A program made the translations under genes and the position numbers. The notes below the pieces were generated by a model. It made no database searches. It saw only the letters and a program-made list of their open reading frames with translations, and was not told where the DNA came from. A stretch of DNA of 64,000 bases from Streptomyces diastatochromogenes (GTDB taxonomy: Bacteria > Actinomycetota > Actinomycetes > Streptomycetales > Streptomycetaceae): NCBI RefSeq assembly GCF_002242805.1, contig NZ_MCGQ01000007.1:434001-498000 (forward strand), read 5' to 3'. Position 1 is the first letter of the stretch. The number at the start of each line of letters is the position of its first letter. This document shows positions 9,750-19,272 of this stretch, one piece after another.

Positions 9750-10595
9750 CTAGCCGGGGAAGACCGGGATGTCCCGGTGCCGTTCCCGGGTCCCGGGCGC
9801 GTCGACGCGCGCGGCGGTGCCGGGCAGCAGCCGCAGGGGCGCCCGGCCGTCGAGGGTGACGGCATACGCGTCACCGTGGCGGGATGCGGTGCCGTCGGCC
9901 GCCTGCTTGCCGAGCACGCCGTCCGGGTCCCCGGTGGGCGCGGGCTGGGCGGGGGCGTCGACGGCTGATGCGGCGCGATGCACGGGGAGCTGCGCCGGGG
10001 CCCGGAGAACGTGGGCGGGCGGCGCGAAGTCCGGCCCGTACACGGCGGCCGGCGGCCGTGCGGATACGGCGGTACGGGCTTCGGTGCGGGCTCGGTCGCC
10101 CTGGTCCGCCGCCGGTGCCGAGCTGCCGGGCCGGTCCGCCCTGGGTTCCGGGGTGACCGGCGCGGGCAGCGGATGCACCGGCAGTTCCTCGGAGACCTCC
10201 GGGAGCTTCGGCAGCTTCGGCAGCGGCATGGAGGGCACGGCGGACGTGGTGGGCAGCGCGGGCGCCTCGGCCCGCGTCCCCTCAAAGGCGTGGGAGGCCG
10301 TCTGCACGACCTTCCGTACGGGAGTGACAACCCGGTCCGTGACAACCCGGTCCGTGACGACCCGTTCGGTGACGGTTCGTACCGCGTCCTCGTGCTGCCC
10401 GCCCACCGGGCGTACCGAGGTCAGCGAGGGCACCGGAGCCACCGGCGTCCCGTCGGCCGCGTGGGCCTGCTCCCCGCAGAGGAACCCGAGCAGGAACAAC
10501 CCGCCGACCAGCATCGCCAGTTGCAGCGCACGCCGCCCGGCCGCCGTACGCAGCACGCGCACAGCGGTACCGAACACAGCGGCTGGCAAGGTCAA
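9750..10595 (-). CDS. Membrane-anchored or secreted proline-rich protein
   Basis: Up to 281 residues. The start is uncertain: the longest frame begins with TTG 10595 without a convincing ribosome site, and GTG codons lie just downstream. The N-terminus has an Arg-rich stretch followed by the hydrophobic LAMLVGGLFLLGFLCGEQAHA, which may be a signal peptide or anchor. The mature part has Val/Thr/Arg repeats (ERVVTDRVVTDRVVTPVRK), then Pro/Ala-rich low complexity with PLPKLPKLPEV. No known domain. It lies 135 bp upstream of the 11-mer repeat gene on the same strand and may act with it. Confidence 0.7.
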   Translation of the reverse strand: MTLPAAVFGTAVRVLRTAAGRRALQLAMLVGGLFLLGFLCGEQAHAADGTPVAPVPSLTSVRPVGGQHEDAVRTVTERVVTDRVVTDRVVTPVRKVVQTASHAFEGTRAEAPALPTTSAVPSMPLPKLPKLPEVSEELPVHPLPAPVTPEPRADRPGSSAPAADQGDRARTEARTAVSARPPAAVYGPDFAPPAHVLRAPAQLPVHRAASAVDAPAQPAPTGDPDGVLGKQAADGTASRHGDAYAVTLDGRAPLRLLPGTAARVDAPGTRERHRDIPVFPG

Positions 10596-10716
10596 GAGGA
10601 GAGGCTTCCGGTCGGCACGGCGGGGGAGGCGGCGACATCGATCCTCGCACGGTCGGCCCGAGGTGACGCAACCCCCTATTACCGATGGGTAGTCATGTCC
10701 CTTTTCTCGCCCGGCG

Positions 10717-11895
10717 TCACGCGGTGTCCGGTATGGGCAGCGGGCGCTTCTCGATCGCCGCCGCCATCACCTCCGGGAACAGGTCCGGCGTGCAGGCGAA
10801 GGCCGGTGCGCCGAGCGCCCCGAGCGCGGCCGCGTGCTCACGGTCGTAGGCGGGCGCTCCCTCGTCCGACAGCGCGAGCAGGGCCACGAACTGCACCCCG
10901 GACGCCTTCATGGCCGCGACCCGCTTGAGCATCTCGTTGCGGATGCCGCCCTCGTAGAGGTCGCTGATCAGCACGACCACCGTCTCGGCGGGCCGGGTGA
11001 TCTGCGACTGGCAGTAGGCCAGCGCCCGGTTGATGTCCGTGCCGCCGCCGAGCTGGGTGCCGAAGAGGACGTCGACCGGGTCGTCCAGCTGGTCGGTGAG
11101 ATCCACGACCGCCGTGTCGAAGACGACCAGCCGGGTGCTGATCGACCGCATGGAGGCGAGCACCGCCCCGAACACGGACGCGTAGACCACGGACGCCGCC
11201 ATCGACCCCGACTGGTCGATGCAGAGGATGACCTCCTTCTTCACGGACTGCGCGGCCCGCCCGTACCCGATGAGCCGCTCCGGCACGATCGTGCGGTACT
11301 CGGGCAGGTAGTGCTTGAGGTTGGCCGCGATGGTGCGGTTCCAGTCGATGTCGTGGTGGCGCGGCCGGCTGATGCGCGCGCTGCGGTCCAGGGCGCCGGT
11401 GAGGGTGGCCCGGGTGCGGGTGGCGAGCCGCTTCTCCAGGTCCTCGACCACCTTGCGCACGACCGCCCGTGCCGTCTCCTTCGTCGTCTCCGGCATCGCC
11501 TTGTTGAGCGAGAGCAGCGTGCCGACCAGGTGCACGTCGGCCTCCACCGCCTCCAGCATCTCCGGCTCCAGCAGCAGCGCGGCCAGCCCGAGCCGGTCGA
11601 TGGCGTCGCGCTGCATGACCTGGACGACGGAGGAGGGGAAGTAGGTGCGGATGTCCCCGAGCCAGCGCGCCACGGACGGCGCCGAGGCACCGAGCCCCGC
11701 CGAACGGTCCCGCCCGGTCTGCGGTCTGTCCCCCTTGCCGTACAGCGCGGTGAGCGTTCCGTCCATCGCCGCGTCCCGGCCGGACAGGGCGCATCCGGTG
11801 CCGTCGGCCTGGTCGCCGCCGAGCACCAGCCGCCAGCGCCGCAGCCGCTCGTGCGCGGGGTCGCCGGTCTCGGCAGGTGTTGTCTCGGTCGTCAT
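10717..11895 (-). CDS. VWA-domain (metal-ion-dependent adhesion site) protein of a MoxR system
   Basis: 392 residues from ATG 11895. The C-terminal half is a von Willebrand A domain with an intact MIDAS: CIDQSGSMAAS (Asp227, Ser229, Ser231), GGGTDINRA (Thr286) and LISDLYEGG (Asp312). The N-terminal half is helical and carries WLGDIRTYFP and MQRDAIDRLGL, as in YehP-type proteins. Such VWA proteins are thought to deliver substrates to, or be remodelled by, the MoxR ATPase encoded in the same operon. The ATG overlaps the TGA of the DUF5682 gene (ATGA), so it is the third coupled gene. Confidence 0.9.
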   Translation of the reverse strand: MTTETTPAETGDPAHERLRRWRLVLGGDQADGTGCALSGRDAAMDGTLTALYGKGDRPQTGRDRSAGLGASAPSVARWLGDIRTYFPSSVVQVMQRDAIDRLGLAALLLEPEMLEAVEADVHLVGTLLSLNKAMPETTKETARAVVRKVVEDLEKRLATRTRATLTGALDRSARISRPRHHDIDWNRTIAANLKHYLPEYRTIVPERLIGYGRAAQSVKKEVILCIDQSGSMAASVVYASVFGAVLASMRSISTRLVVFDTAVVDLTDQLDDPVDVLFGTQLGGGTDINRALAYCQSQITRPAETVVVLISDLYEGGIRNEMLKRVAAMKASGVQFVALLALSDEGAPAYDREHAAALGALGAPAFACTPDLFPEVMAAAIEKRPLPIPDTA

Positions 11896-14306
11896 GCGCC
11901 CACCCCCGTAAGGCTGTTGTCGTGAGTTGCCTCGTGTTCCCGCACCTCGTCCAGGCCGAGCAGCAGCCGCACCACCGGCAGCACGGCGTCGGCGCGCCCG
12001 GTGTCCGGTTCGGCGGCGAAGCCGGGCAGCCCGGCCGCCGGGGTCGTCGGGCCGGTGTTCTTTCCGGGCCCGCGCCGCACCAGTTCGCCGAGGGTTCTGC
12101 GCACGCCCGGCTCGTACGCCGAGAACGTGCGCCGCAGCAGCGGCAGTACGTCCGTGAACGCCTCCGCGGGCACCCCGGTCAGCCAGGTGTCGACCAGCCC
12201 GAGCAGCCGCTCGTCGTGCACCAGCAGCATGCCGCCCCCGCCGCCGACGAAGCCCTCGATCCAGGCGGCCGCGTCGGCGGGCGGTGTCCCCGGCGAGAGC
12301 ACCAGACCCATCAGCCGGGCCGCCTCCTCGGGCCCCAGCTCGCCGTCGTCCAGCAGCAGCCGCACGGCCCGCCCCCGTAGGACACCGGGCACGGTGTCCC
12401 GCAGGGCCAGGGTCCGCAGCACGGAGCGCCAGCGGCCGCGCAGGTCCCGCTGGCCGGTGTCCGACGTGCCGATCAGGGTCTCCGCCAGGAGGCCCACGGC
12501 ACCGTGCACGGCGTCGACATGGCCGCGCATCTCCTCCGCCGCGTCTGTGTCCAGGGCGGCGCAGGCCGGCGGGAGGCCGACGAAGACCCGCTCGGCGAGG
12601 CCGGCCGCGACACCGGCCAGCGCGCCGGTGTCGGTGCCGCGCACATCGCCGTAGCGCAGGGAGCGGACCAGCGCGGGCAGCGCCTGGGCGAGGTGGCCGA
12701 CGTCCGTGTCGAGGGCCGCCCGGTCGGCGAGCACCCGCATCACCAGGGGCAGCGCGTCCGGCAGCCCGGCGAGCAGGCACTGTTCAGCGAGCGCGGTGAC
12801 CTCGGCGAGGGCGCCCGCGCCGACCGCGTCCGCCTCGGCCCTGGCCGTGGCCGCGGCGAGCACGGTCGTCCCCCACACCCCCGCCTCGGCGACCCGCACC
12901 GACAACTCCGGCTCCCAGCGCAGCCGCCAGGTCTCCCGGAAGGTGCCCGTACTCCCCCGCGACACGGCAGGCTCGCCCCAGCCGACGCCGAGCAGCCGCA
13001 ACCGGTGCAGAAGTCTGCTGCGGCCGGCGTCGGTCTCCTTGCGCAGGTCCAGTTCCAGCTCGCGCTCCAGCGCCTCCGGTTTGATCCGCAGCCGGCGCTG
13101 CTCCCGGGCCAGGTCGCGCTGCAAGGGCACCGCGGGCGCCGCCTCCGGCACCTCCCCCAGCACGTCCCCGACCACCAGCCGGTCGTGCACCAGCGCCAGC
13201 GGCACGTCCGAGCCGTCGCACATCACCGCGCGCACGGCGTCGGTGGTCTCGCTCAGGCCGGGCAGCGGACGGCCGCGCATGGCCGCGAGCGTCTCGGCGA
13301 GCCGCACCGCCTCGATGACGTGCGCGGAGGAGACGATCCGGTCCTCCTCGCGCAGCAGCCCCGCCACCTTGGTCAGCCACCGCTCGACCGGCCGGTCCGG
13401 CGCCCGGAACAGGTGCCCGTACCAGCCCGGCGAGTCGATGCCGGCGCCGTACCCGCTCGACCGGGCCAGCCTGCGGTGCGTCCACGGCACCCAGGTGAGG
13501 TCCGCCTTGACCTTGGGCAGCCCCTTCAGCAGCGCCCGGTCCGCCGTGACGGCGGCCTTCTCCCGCAGCGCGGGCACGTGCCACGCCCCGCACACCACGG
13601 CCACCGCGTCCCCGAACTCCTTGCGGGCGGCCCGCACCTGGAGCCTCATGTGGGCCTCCCGCACCAGGTCGCGGGGCCGCCCGCCGACGCCGTACCGCTC
13701 CCGCAGCGCCGTCATGGCCTCCTCCAGCGCGGCGAACGGCGCGAACGGGTCCCGCCGCCCCGGGCCACGGTGCTCGACGACGTCCTCCCACCAGCGCTCG
13801 GGATCGTCGTACCCGGCGGTCTCGGCGAGCACGGCGAGGGGGTCGACGCGCAGGTCCCGCACAGCGCCCGGCTCGCCCTCGGTGTCCGGGGCGTCCTCGT
13901 CGTCCGCGCCGTCCTCGTCGTCCTCGTCGGACGGCGCCTCCGGCTCGGTGTCCCACGCCAGCGTGTGTGTGGCGGGCAGGTCGATGAAGCGGGCCGGGAC
14001 GCCCTGTTCGAGGGCCCAGCGGATCGCCACCCACTCGGGGCTGAACTCGGCCAGCGGCCAGAACGCCGAGCGGCCGGGCTCGTCCACGGCGTGGCCGAGC
14101 AGGGCGACCGGGGGCCGCATGTCCGGGTCGGCGGCGAGCGGGATCAGCGCGTCGGCCTCGGGCGGCCCCTCGATCAGTACGACGCCGGGCCGGGCGGCCT
14201 CCAGGGCTGCGCGCACCGCGCGCGCGGAGCCGGGCCCGTGGTGCCGCACGCCGAGCAGCAGCGGCCCCGAGGCATGGGCCTTGCCCCATGTGGTGTCGTC
14301 GCTCAT
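11892..14306 (-). CDS. DUF5682-family protein
   Basis: 804 residues. The N-terminus has the family signature LLLGVRHHGPGSARAVRAAL and VVLIEGPPEADALIPLAAD, followed by RFIDLPATHTL. An acidic spacer (DEDDEDGADDEDAPD) lies near residue 130, and a cluster with VVCGAWHVPALREK near 225. The rest is long and probably helical. The early His/Glu motifs recall TraB/ChaN-like folds, but no activity is established; it corresponds in position to E. coli YehM. Both ends overlap their neighbours by ATGA, so MoxR, this protein and VWA should be made in fixed ratios. Confidence 0.85.
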   Translation of the reverse strand: MSDDTTWGKAHASGPLLLGVRHHGPGSARAVRAALEAARPGVVLIEGPPEADALIPLAADPDMRPPVALLGHAVDEPGRSAFWPLAEFSPEWVAIRWALEQGVPARFIDLPATHTLAWDTEPEAPSDEDDEDGADDEDAPDTEGEPGAVRDLRVDPLAVLAETAGYDDPERWWEDVVEHRGPGRRDPFAPFAALEEAMTALRERYGVGGRPRDLVREAHMRLQVRAARKEFGDAVAVVCGAWHVPALREKAAVTADRALLKGLPKVKADLTWVPWTHRRLARSSGYGAGIDSPGWYGHLFRAPDRPVERWLTKVAGLLREEDRIVSSAHVIEAVRLAETLAAMRGRPLPGLSETTDAVRAVMCDGSDVPLALVHDRLVVGDVLGEVPEAAPAVPLQRDLAREQRRLRIKPEALERELELDLRKETDAGRSRLLHRLRLLGVGWGEPAVSRGSTGTFRETWRLRWEPELSVRVAEAGVWGTTVLAAATARAEADAVGAGALAEVTALAEQCLLAGLPDALPLVMRVLADRAALDTDVGHLAQALPALVRSLRYGDVRGTDTGALAGVAAGLAERVFVGLPPACAALDTDAAEEMRGHVDAVHGAVGLLAETLIGTSDTGQRDLRGRWRSVLRTLALRDTVPGVLRGRAVRLLLDDGELGPEEAARLMGLVLSPGTPPADAAAWIEGFVGGGGGMLLVHDERLLGLVDTWLTGVPAEAFTDVLPLLRRTFSAYEPGVRRTLGELVRRGPGKNTGPTTPAAGLPGFAAEPDTGRADAVLPVVRLLLGLDEVREHEATHDNSLTGVGA

Positions 14307-15433
14307 ACGCTCACCTCCCGGCAGGCCCGGTAGAAGTCCTTCCAGCCGTCGCGCTCGCGGACGACCGTCTCCAGGTACTCCTGCCAGATGACACGGTCGG
14401 CCGCCGGGTCGCGGACAACGGCACCGAGGATGCCGGCGGCGACGTCGCCCGGGCGCAGCACGCCGTCACCGAAGTGGGCTGCCAGAGCGAGACCGTTGGT
14501 GACGACGGAGATCGCCTCGGCGGTGGACAGCGTGCCGCTCGGCGACTTCAGCTTCGTCCGGCCGTCGGCGGTGATCCCGTCGCGCAGTTCGCGGAAGACC
14601 GTCACGACCCGGTGGATCTCCTCGACGCCGTCGGGCACGGCGGGCAGGTCGAGAGAGCGGCCGATCTGCTCGACGCGGCGCGAGACGATGTCGACCTCGG
14701 CGTCGGCGCTCTCCGGCAGCGGCAGCACCACGGTGTTGAAGCGGCGGCGCAGCGCGCTGGAGAGGTCGTTGACGCCGCGGTCGCGGTCGTTGGCGGTGGC
14801 GATGAGGTTGAAGCCGCGGACCGCCTGCACCTCCTGGCCCAGCTCCGGTATCGGCAGGGTCTTCTCGGACAGGATCGTGATCAGCGTGTCCTGTACGTCG
14901 GCCGGGATGCGGGTCAGCTCCTCCACCCGGGCCGTCATGCCCTCGGACATGGCCCGCATGACGGGGCTGGGCACGAGGGCGTCGCGGCTGGGGCCGTGCG
15001 TGAGCAGCTGCGCGTAGTTCCAGCCGTAGCGGATCGCCTCCTCAGGCGTGCCGGCCGTGCCCTGCACCAGCAGCGTCGAGTCGCCGCTGACGGCGGCCGC
15101 CAGGTGCTCCGACACCCAGGTCTTCGCCGTGCCGGGCACGCCGAGCAGCAGCAGGGCGCGGTCGGTGGCGAGGGTGGTGACGGCGACCTCGACGATACGG
15201 CGCGGGCCCACGTACTTCGGTGTGATCACCGTGCCGTCCGGCAGGGTGCCGCCGAGCAGATAGGTCGCCACCGCCCACGGCGACAGTTTCCAGCGGGCCG
15301 GGCGCGGACGGTCGTCCTGGGCGGCCAGCGCGGTGAGTTCGGCGGCGAAGGCGTGCTCGGCGTGCGGTCGCAACGCCTGCGGATCCTTGCTCCCACTCGC
15401 TTCGACGGACGTCGGTTCCACGGACACAGTCAT
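14303..15433 (-). CDS. MoxR-type AAA+ ATPase
   Basis: 376 residues from ATG 15433, chosen because GGAGGGGG lies 8 nt upstream; an upstream in-frame start at 15514 would swallow the promoter motif. Walker A is LLGVPGTAKTW (residues 98-105). The Walker B position reads RVEELTRIP, with Glu where most MoxR proteins have Asp. Sensor 1 is FNLIATANDRDRG and the arginine-finger region SSALRRRFNTVVLPLP. AAA+ proteins of this class are chaperone-like ATPases working with VWA partners, as in RavA-ViaA. It is the first gene of the leftward operon; a divergent PafBC-type promoter lies upstream. Confidence 0.93.
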   Translation of the reverse strand: MTVSVEPTSVEASGSKDPQALRPHAEHAFAAELTALAAQDDRPRPARWKLSPWAVATYLLGGTLPDGTVITPKYVGPRRIVEVAVTTLATDRALLLLGVPGTAKTWVSEHLAAAVSGDSTLLVQGTAGTPEEAIRYGWNYAQLLTHGPSRDALVPSPVMRAMSEGMTARVEELTRIPADVQDTLITILSEKTLPIPELGQEVQAVRGFNLIATANDRDRGVNDLSSALRRRFNTVVLPLPESADAEVDIVSRRVEQIGRSLDLPAVPDGVEEIHRVVTVFRELRDGITADGRTKLKSPSGTLSTAEAISVVTNGLALAAHFGDGVLRPGDVAAGILGAVVRDPAADRVIWQEYLETVVRERDGWKDFYRACREVSV

Positions 15434-15475
15434 GGCTGAGGCCCCCTCCAGCTCGGCCGGTTCGGTCTGGCATCC

Positions 15476-15498
15476 ACCGTGCACCACGCCACTGACAA
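15476..15498 (-). promoter_or_regulatory. Candidate PafBC-type (DNA-damage) promoter of the MoxR operon
   Basis: On the minus strand TTGTCAGTG (15498-15490) is followed after 8 nt by CACGGT (15481-15476). The mycobacterial/Streptomyces RecA-independent damage promoter is tTGTCRgtg-N8-TAnnnT; the upstream element is perfect, the -10 has C for T at the first base. The predicted leader of about 36 nt includes the MoxR ribosome site. Confidence 0.6.
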
Positions 15499-15544
15499 TC
15501 GCCGTGACCTGCACAAATACGCTCGCAGGGCCGATTGTCAGTGG
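15489..15544. repeat. 13-bp inverted repeat in the divergent MoxR/SWIM promoter region
   Basis: CCACTGACAATCG (15489-15501) and CGATTGTCAGTGG (15532-15544) are exact inverted copies separated by 30 bp. Each arm contains the TTGTCAGTG element of one of the two divergent promoters. Confidence 0.9.
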
Positions 15545-15557
15545 GGGGATCTACCGT
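15535..15557 (+). promoter_or_regulatory. PafBC-type (DNA-damage) promoter of the SWIM gene
   Basis: TTGTCAGTG (15535-15543), exactly 8 nt, then TACCGT (15552-15557), a full match to tTGTCRgtg-N8-TAnnnT. The expected transcription start, 7-8 nt after the -10, coincides with the ATG at 15565, so the mRNA would be leaderless. Confidence 0.75.
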
Positions 15558-15564
15558 CGGTGGC

Positions 15565-16926
15565 ATGACTGAGCAGGGGGTGCGCTGGACCGCGGAGCAG
15601 GTGCTGGCACTGGCGCCTGACGCCGCGTCACGCAAAGCGGGAAGCAAGCTGGGTACGGCCGGGCCGTGGTCCGAGTCGGGCAGCGGAGAGGGGACGGTGT
15701 GGGGGCTGTGCAAGGGCAGTGGCAGCAGGCCGTACCAGACGGTGGTGGACCTCGCGGACGCGGCCGGGCCCGCGTACAAGTGCAGTTGCCCGAGCCGGAA
15801 GTTTCCGTGCAAGCACGCGCTCGGGCTGTTGCTGCTGTGGGCGGAGGGGGACGGCGCGGTGCCGGCCGTGGCCGAGCCGCCGGAGTGGGCCGAGCAGTGG
15901 CTCTCGGGCAGACGCAAGCGTACGGAGAGCAAACGGGCGGAGGGCGGCGGGAGTTCCGCACCCGGCTCCGCTGATCCGGAGGCGGCGCGGCGCCGGGCGG
16001 AGCGCCGGGCCGAGCGGGTCACGGCGGGCACGACGGAGCTGGAGCAGCGCCTCGCCGACCTGCTGCGCGGCGGCCTGGCCTCGGCGGAACAGGAGGGGTA
16101 CGGGCTGTGGGACGAGACAGCGGCCCGCATGGTCGACGCACAGGCCCCCGGACTGGCGTCTCGGGTGCGGGAGTTGGGGGCGATACCCGCATCCGGCCCG
16201 GGCTGGCCGGCCCGCCTGCTGGAGGAGTGCGCCCTGCTGCACCTCCTCGACCAGGGCTGGCTGCGCCGTGACCGGCTGCCGGACGCCCTCGCGGCCACCG
16301 TCCGCTCCCGGCTCGGCCTGCCCGCCGCGGCGGACGGCCCGCCGGTGCGCGACCGCTGGCTGGTCCTCGCCCAGTACGACACGGTCGACCCGAAACTGAC
16401 GACGCGCCGGATCTGGCTGCACGGCGCCGAGTCGGGCCACACCCGGCTGCTCCTCTCCTACGGCGCGGCCGGCCGGGCACCGGAGCTGTCACTGCCGGTC
16501 GGTCTGGCGCTGGAGGCCGAGCTGTCCGTGTTCCCCGGCGCCGGACAGGTGCGGGCGGCCCTGGGCGAGCAGCACGCCCCGCCCGCGCCCGCCGCGCTGC
16601 GCCCGCCGGGCGTGACCACGGCCCAGGCGGCGGCCCGCTACGGCGACGCCCTGCGCGAGGACCCCTGGCTGGACTCGGTCCCGGTCACGCTGGACCGCGT
16701 CATACCGACGCCGGACTCGGAACCGGGCGCCTGGCAACTGGCCGACGCCGAAGCGGACTCGGCACTCCCGCTCACCCCGTCCGCCCGCTCCCGCCCGGGT
16801 CTGTGGCGCCTGGTCGCCCTCTCCGGCGGCGCCCCCGTCAAGGTCTTCGGCGAGTGCGGCCACCGCGGTTTCACCCCGCTGACGGCATGGCCCGAGGGCC
16901 CGGGCGCCCCGGTGACGCTGTGCTGA
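15565..16926 (+). CDS. SWIM zinc-finger protein
   Basis: 453 residues from ATG 15565 (MTEQGVRWTAEQVLALAPD); no ribosome site is present, in agreement with a leaderless transcript. The SWIM motif CxCxnCxH is YKCSCPSRKFPCKHALGLLL at residues 72-90, a fold that binds DNA or protein. The rest (DRWLVLAQYDTVDPKLTTRR, then a long C-terminal domain) resembles YehQ-type proteins. It is followed 40 bp later by the DUF5691 gene, with which it forms the rightward arm of the module. Confidence 0.88.
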   Translation: MTEQGVRWTAEQVLALAPDAASRKAGSKLGTAGPWSESGSGEGTVWGLCKGSGSRPYQTVVDLADAAGPAYKCSCPSRKFPCKHALGLLLLWAEGDGAVPAVAEPPEWAEQWLSGRRKRTESKRAEGGGSSAPGSADPEAARRRAERRAERVTAGTTELEQRLADLLRGGLASAEQEGYGLWDETAARMVDAQAPGLASRVRELGAIPASGPGWPARLLEECALLHLLDQGWLRRDRLPDALAATVRSRLGLPAAADGPPVRDRWLVLAQYDTVDPKLTTRRIWLHGAESGHTRLLLSYGAAGRAPELSLPVGLALEAELSVFPGAGQVRAALGEQHAPPAPAALRPPGVTTAQAAARYGDALREDPWLDSVPVTLDRVIPTPDSEPGAWQLADAEADSALPLTPSARSRPGLWRLVALSGGAPVKVFGECGHRGFTPLTAWPEGPGAPVTLC

Positions 16927-16966
16927 CCGGCCCGACCACCGAGGGACACGAAGAGAAGGGAACGTG

Positions 16967-18624
16967 ATGAACGGATCCTCAACCGAGCCGACCGGTCAGG
17001 CCCTGGCCCTGGCCCTGGCCCCACCCTCCTGGGAAGACCTCGTCACCAGCGCCCTCCTCGGCACCGACCGGCGCCCTCCGGCGGCGGCGGTGCCCGGGCG
17101 GGAAGCACCCGTGGCCCTGCTGGACGCCGCCGCCGTGGTCACCCTGCGGCGGCGGGCGGGGCTGCGGCCCGCGGCGGCCGCGCGGCGGCCGGTACCCGCT
17201 CCCGAGGACACGCGTCCGGCGCTGCCCGCCGCCGCCGCGCGCAGGCTGGCGCTGCTGCTGGCCGACCGTTCCGGCGGGGGAGGCGGTGGCCGGCGGGGCA
17301 GCTCACCGGACCTCATGGAGCTGCTCCCGCAGTGGCTCGCGGCGGCCAACGCCCACGGGTACGCGGCACCCCCGCAGGCACTGCCCGCGCTGCTGGACGC
17401 CGCCCGGGGCCGTACGGACCTGCGGCCGGCCGCGCTGGAGTTCGCTGGGCCGCGGGCGCTGTGGCTGGCCCGGCTCAACTCGGACTGGCGGTTCGCCCTG
17501 CGCTCGGCACCGGGCGGCGGAGCGGCGCTGCCCGACTCCGAGGACGGCGAGGCGGTGCAACGGCTGTGGCAGGAGGGCCTGTTCGCCGAGCGGGTCGCCC
17601 TGCTGTCCGCCCTGCGCGCCCATACGCCGGCCCCCGCCCGGGAGCTGCTGACCGCGACCTGGGCGACGGAACGGGCCGAGGACCGGCTGATGTTCCTCGA
17701 CGCGCTGCGCACGGGCCTGTCCGCCGAGGACGAGCCGTTCCTGGAGCAGGCCCTGGGCGACCGCAGCCGCAACGTCCGGGCGACGGCGGCGGAGCTGCTG
17801 TCCGCGCTGCCGGGCTCGGCGCTCGCCGCGCGGATGGCGGTGCGGGCCACGGCCTGCGTGGCCGTCGACCGCACGGGGGACTCGCCCACGATCGTCGTGG
17901 AGGCGCCCCCGGAGTGCGACCGGGGCATGGAGCGGGACGGCGTGGTGGCCAGACCTCCCGCGGGCAGAGGCGAACGGTCTTGGTGGCTGGGCCAGTTGGT
18001 GGAGGCGGCACCGCTCGGCACGTGGCCGGGGCGGCTGGGCGGACGTACTCCGGAGCAGATCGTGGCGCTGCCGGTGGCCGACGGCTGGCAGGGCGAACTG
18101 CACGCGGCCTGGTGCCGGGCGGCGGTGCGGCAGCGGGACGCCGCGTGGTCGAGGGCGCTGCTCGGCGTCCCCTCGGCCCCGGAGGCCGGCGGGCCCGGGG
18201 CGGTGTCGCTCGCGGAGCGGGCGAAGCTGCTGGCCGCGCTGCAGGATGGGGAACGGGCCGAGTGGGTGGCGGGATTCATCGCGACCCATGGCCTGTCGGA
18301 GGCGTTCCAGCTGCTCGGGGTGTGCGGGATCCCCTGGGCCGCCCCGCTCGGCCGGGCCGTGGTGGACGCCCTCGACATCGCCCGGGACGCGGGCAGTTAC
18401 CCCTGGAGCTTCAGCGGGGTGATGGGCCTGGCCGAGCGCTGCCTGGACCCGGCCGAGGCGGCGCGCCTGGACGGCCTGCTGGCGATACCGGACGAGCGCG
18501 AGGACGCGTCGCCCGGGGCCGGGGGCTACTGGGCGGAGGCGTTCCAGCGCCTGGTGAGCACGTTGCGGTTGCGGGCGGCGATGGCCACGGAGTTGAGCGA
18601 GACCAGCCCGTCCGGCGCGGGGAC

Positions 18625-18649
<25 letters not shown>
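16967..18649 (+). CDS. DUF5691 HEAT-like repeat protein
   Basis: 560 residues from ATG 16967 (GAGAAGGGAA upstream; GTG 16964 is an alternative). The N-terminal segment [20 protein letters not shown] is characteristic of the family. The middle has helical repeats such as [22 protein letters not shown] and [20 protein letters not shown] followed by [19 protein letters not shown], typical of HEAT/ARM scaffolds. There is no catalytic motif, so it probably acts as a scaffold or substrate adaptor of the MoxR/VWA module. Its 3' end overlaps the convergent icmB gene by 25 bp. Confidence 0.82.
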
Positions 18650-19047
<398 letters not shown>

Positions 19048-19272
19048 CACTGCCTCCATCAAGCGACCGTGGAAGCGACCGCTTCCGTCCGTACCGACAA
19101 GTACCGCATATCTGGCACGTTCCGCCACCCGTCGGGAAGTGAACGAACGTTATCTCCAGCATCCCGCAACCGGCGGTTTTACGGTGCGGAGCGAGGGGGA
19201 AATCACACGGTGGGACATGAGGGCGTACGGGGGATCGAGCCGTCTCCCCGTGCGCCGACAGGAGGTCGGCCC

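Noticed and set aside
12504..14333. Long plus-strand open frame (609 codons) opposite the DUF5682 gene
   Set aside because: His/Arg/Gly-rich composition and no domain; it is the mirror of a high-GC coding sequence with good motifs.
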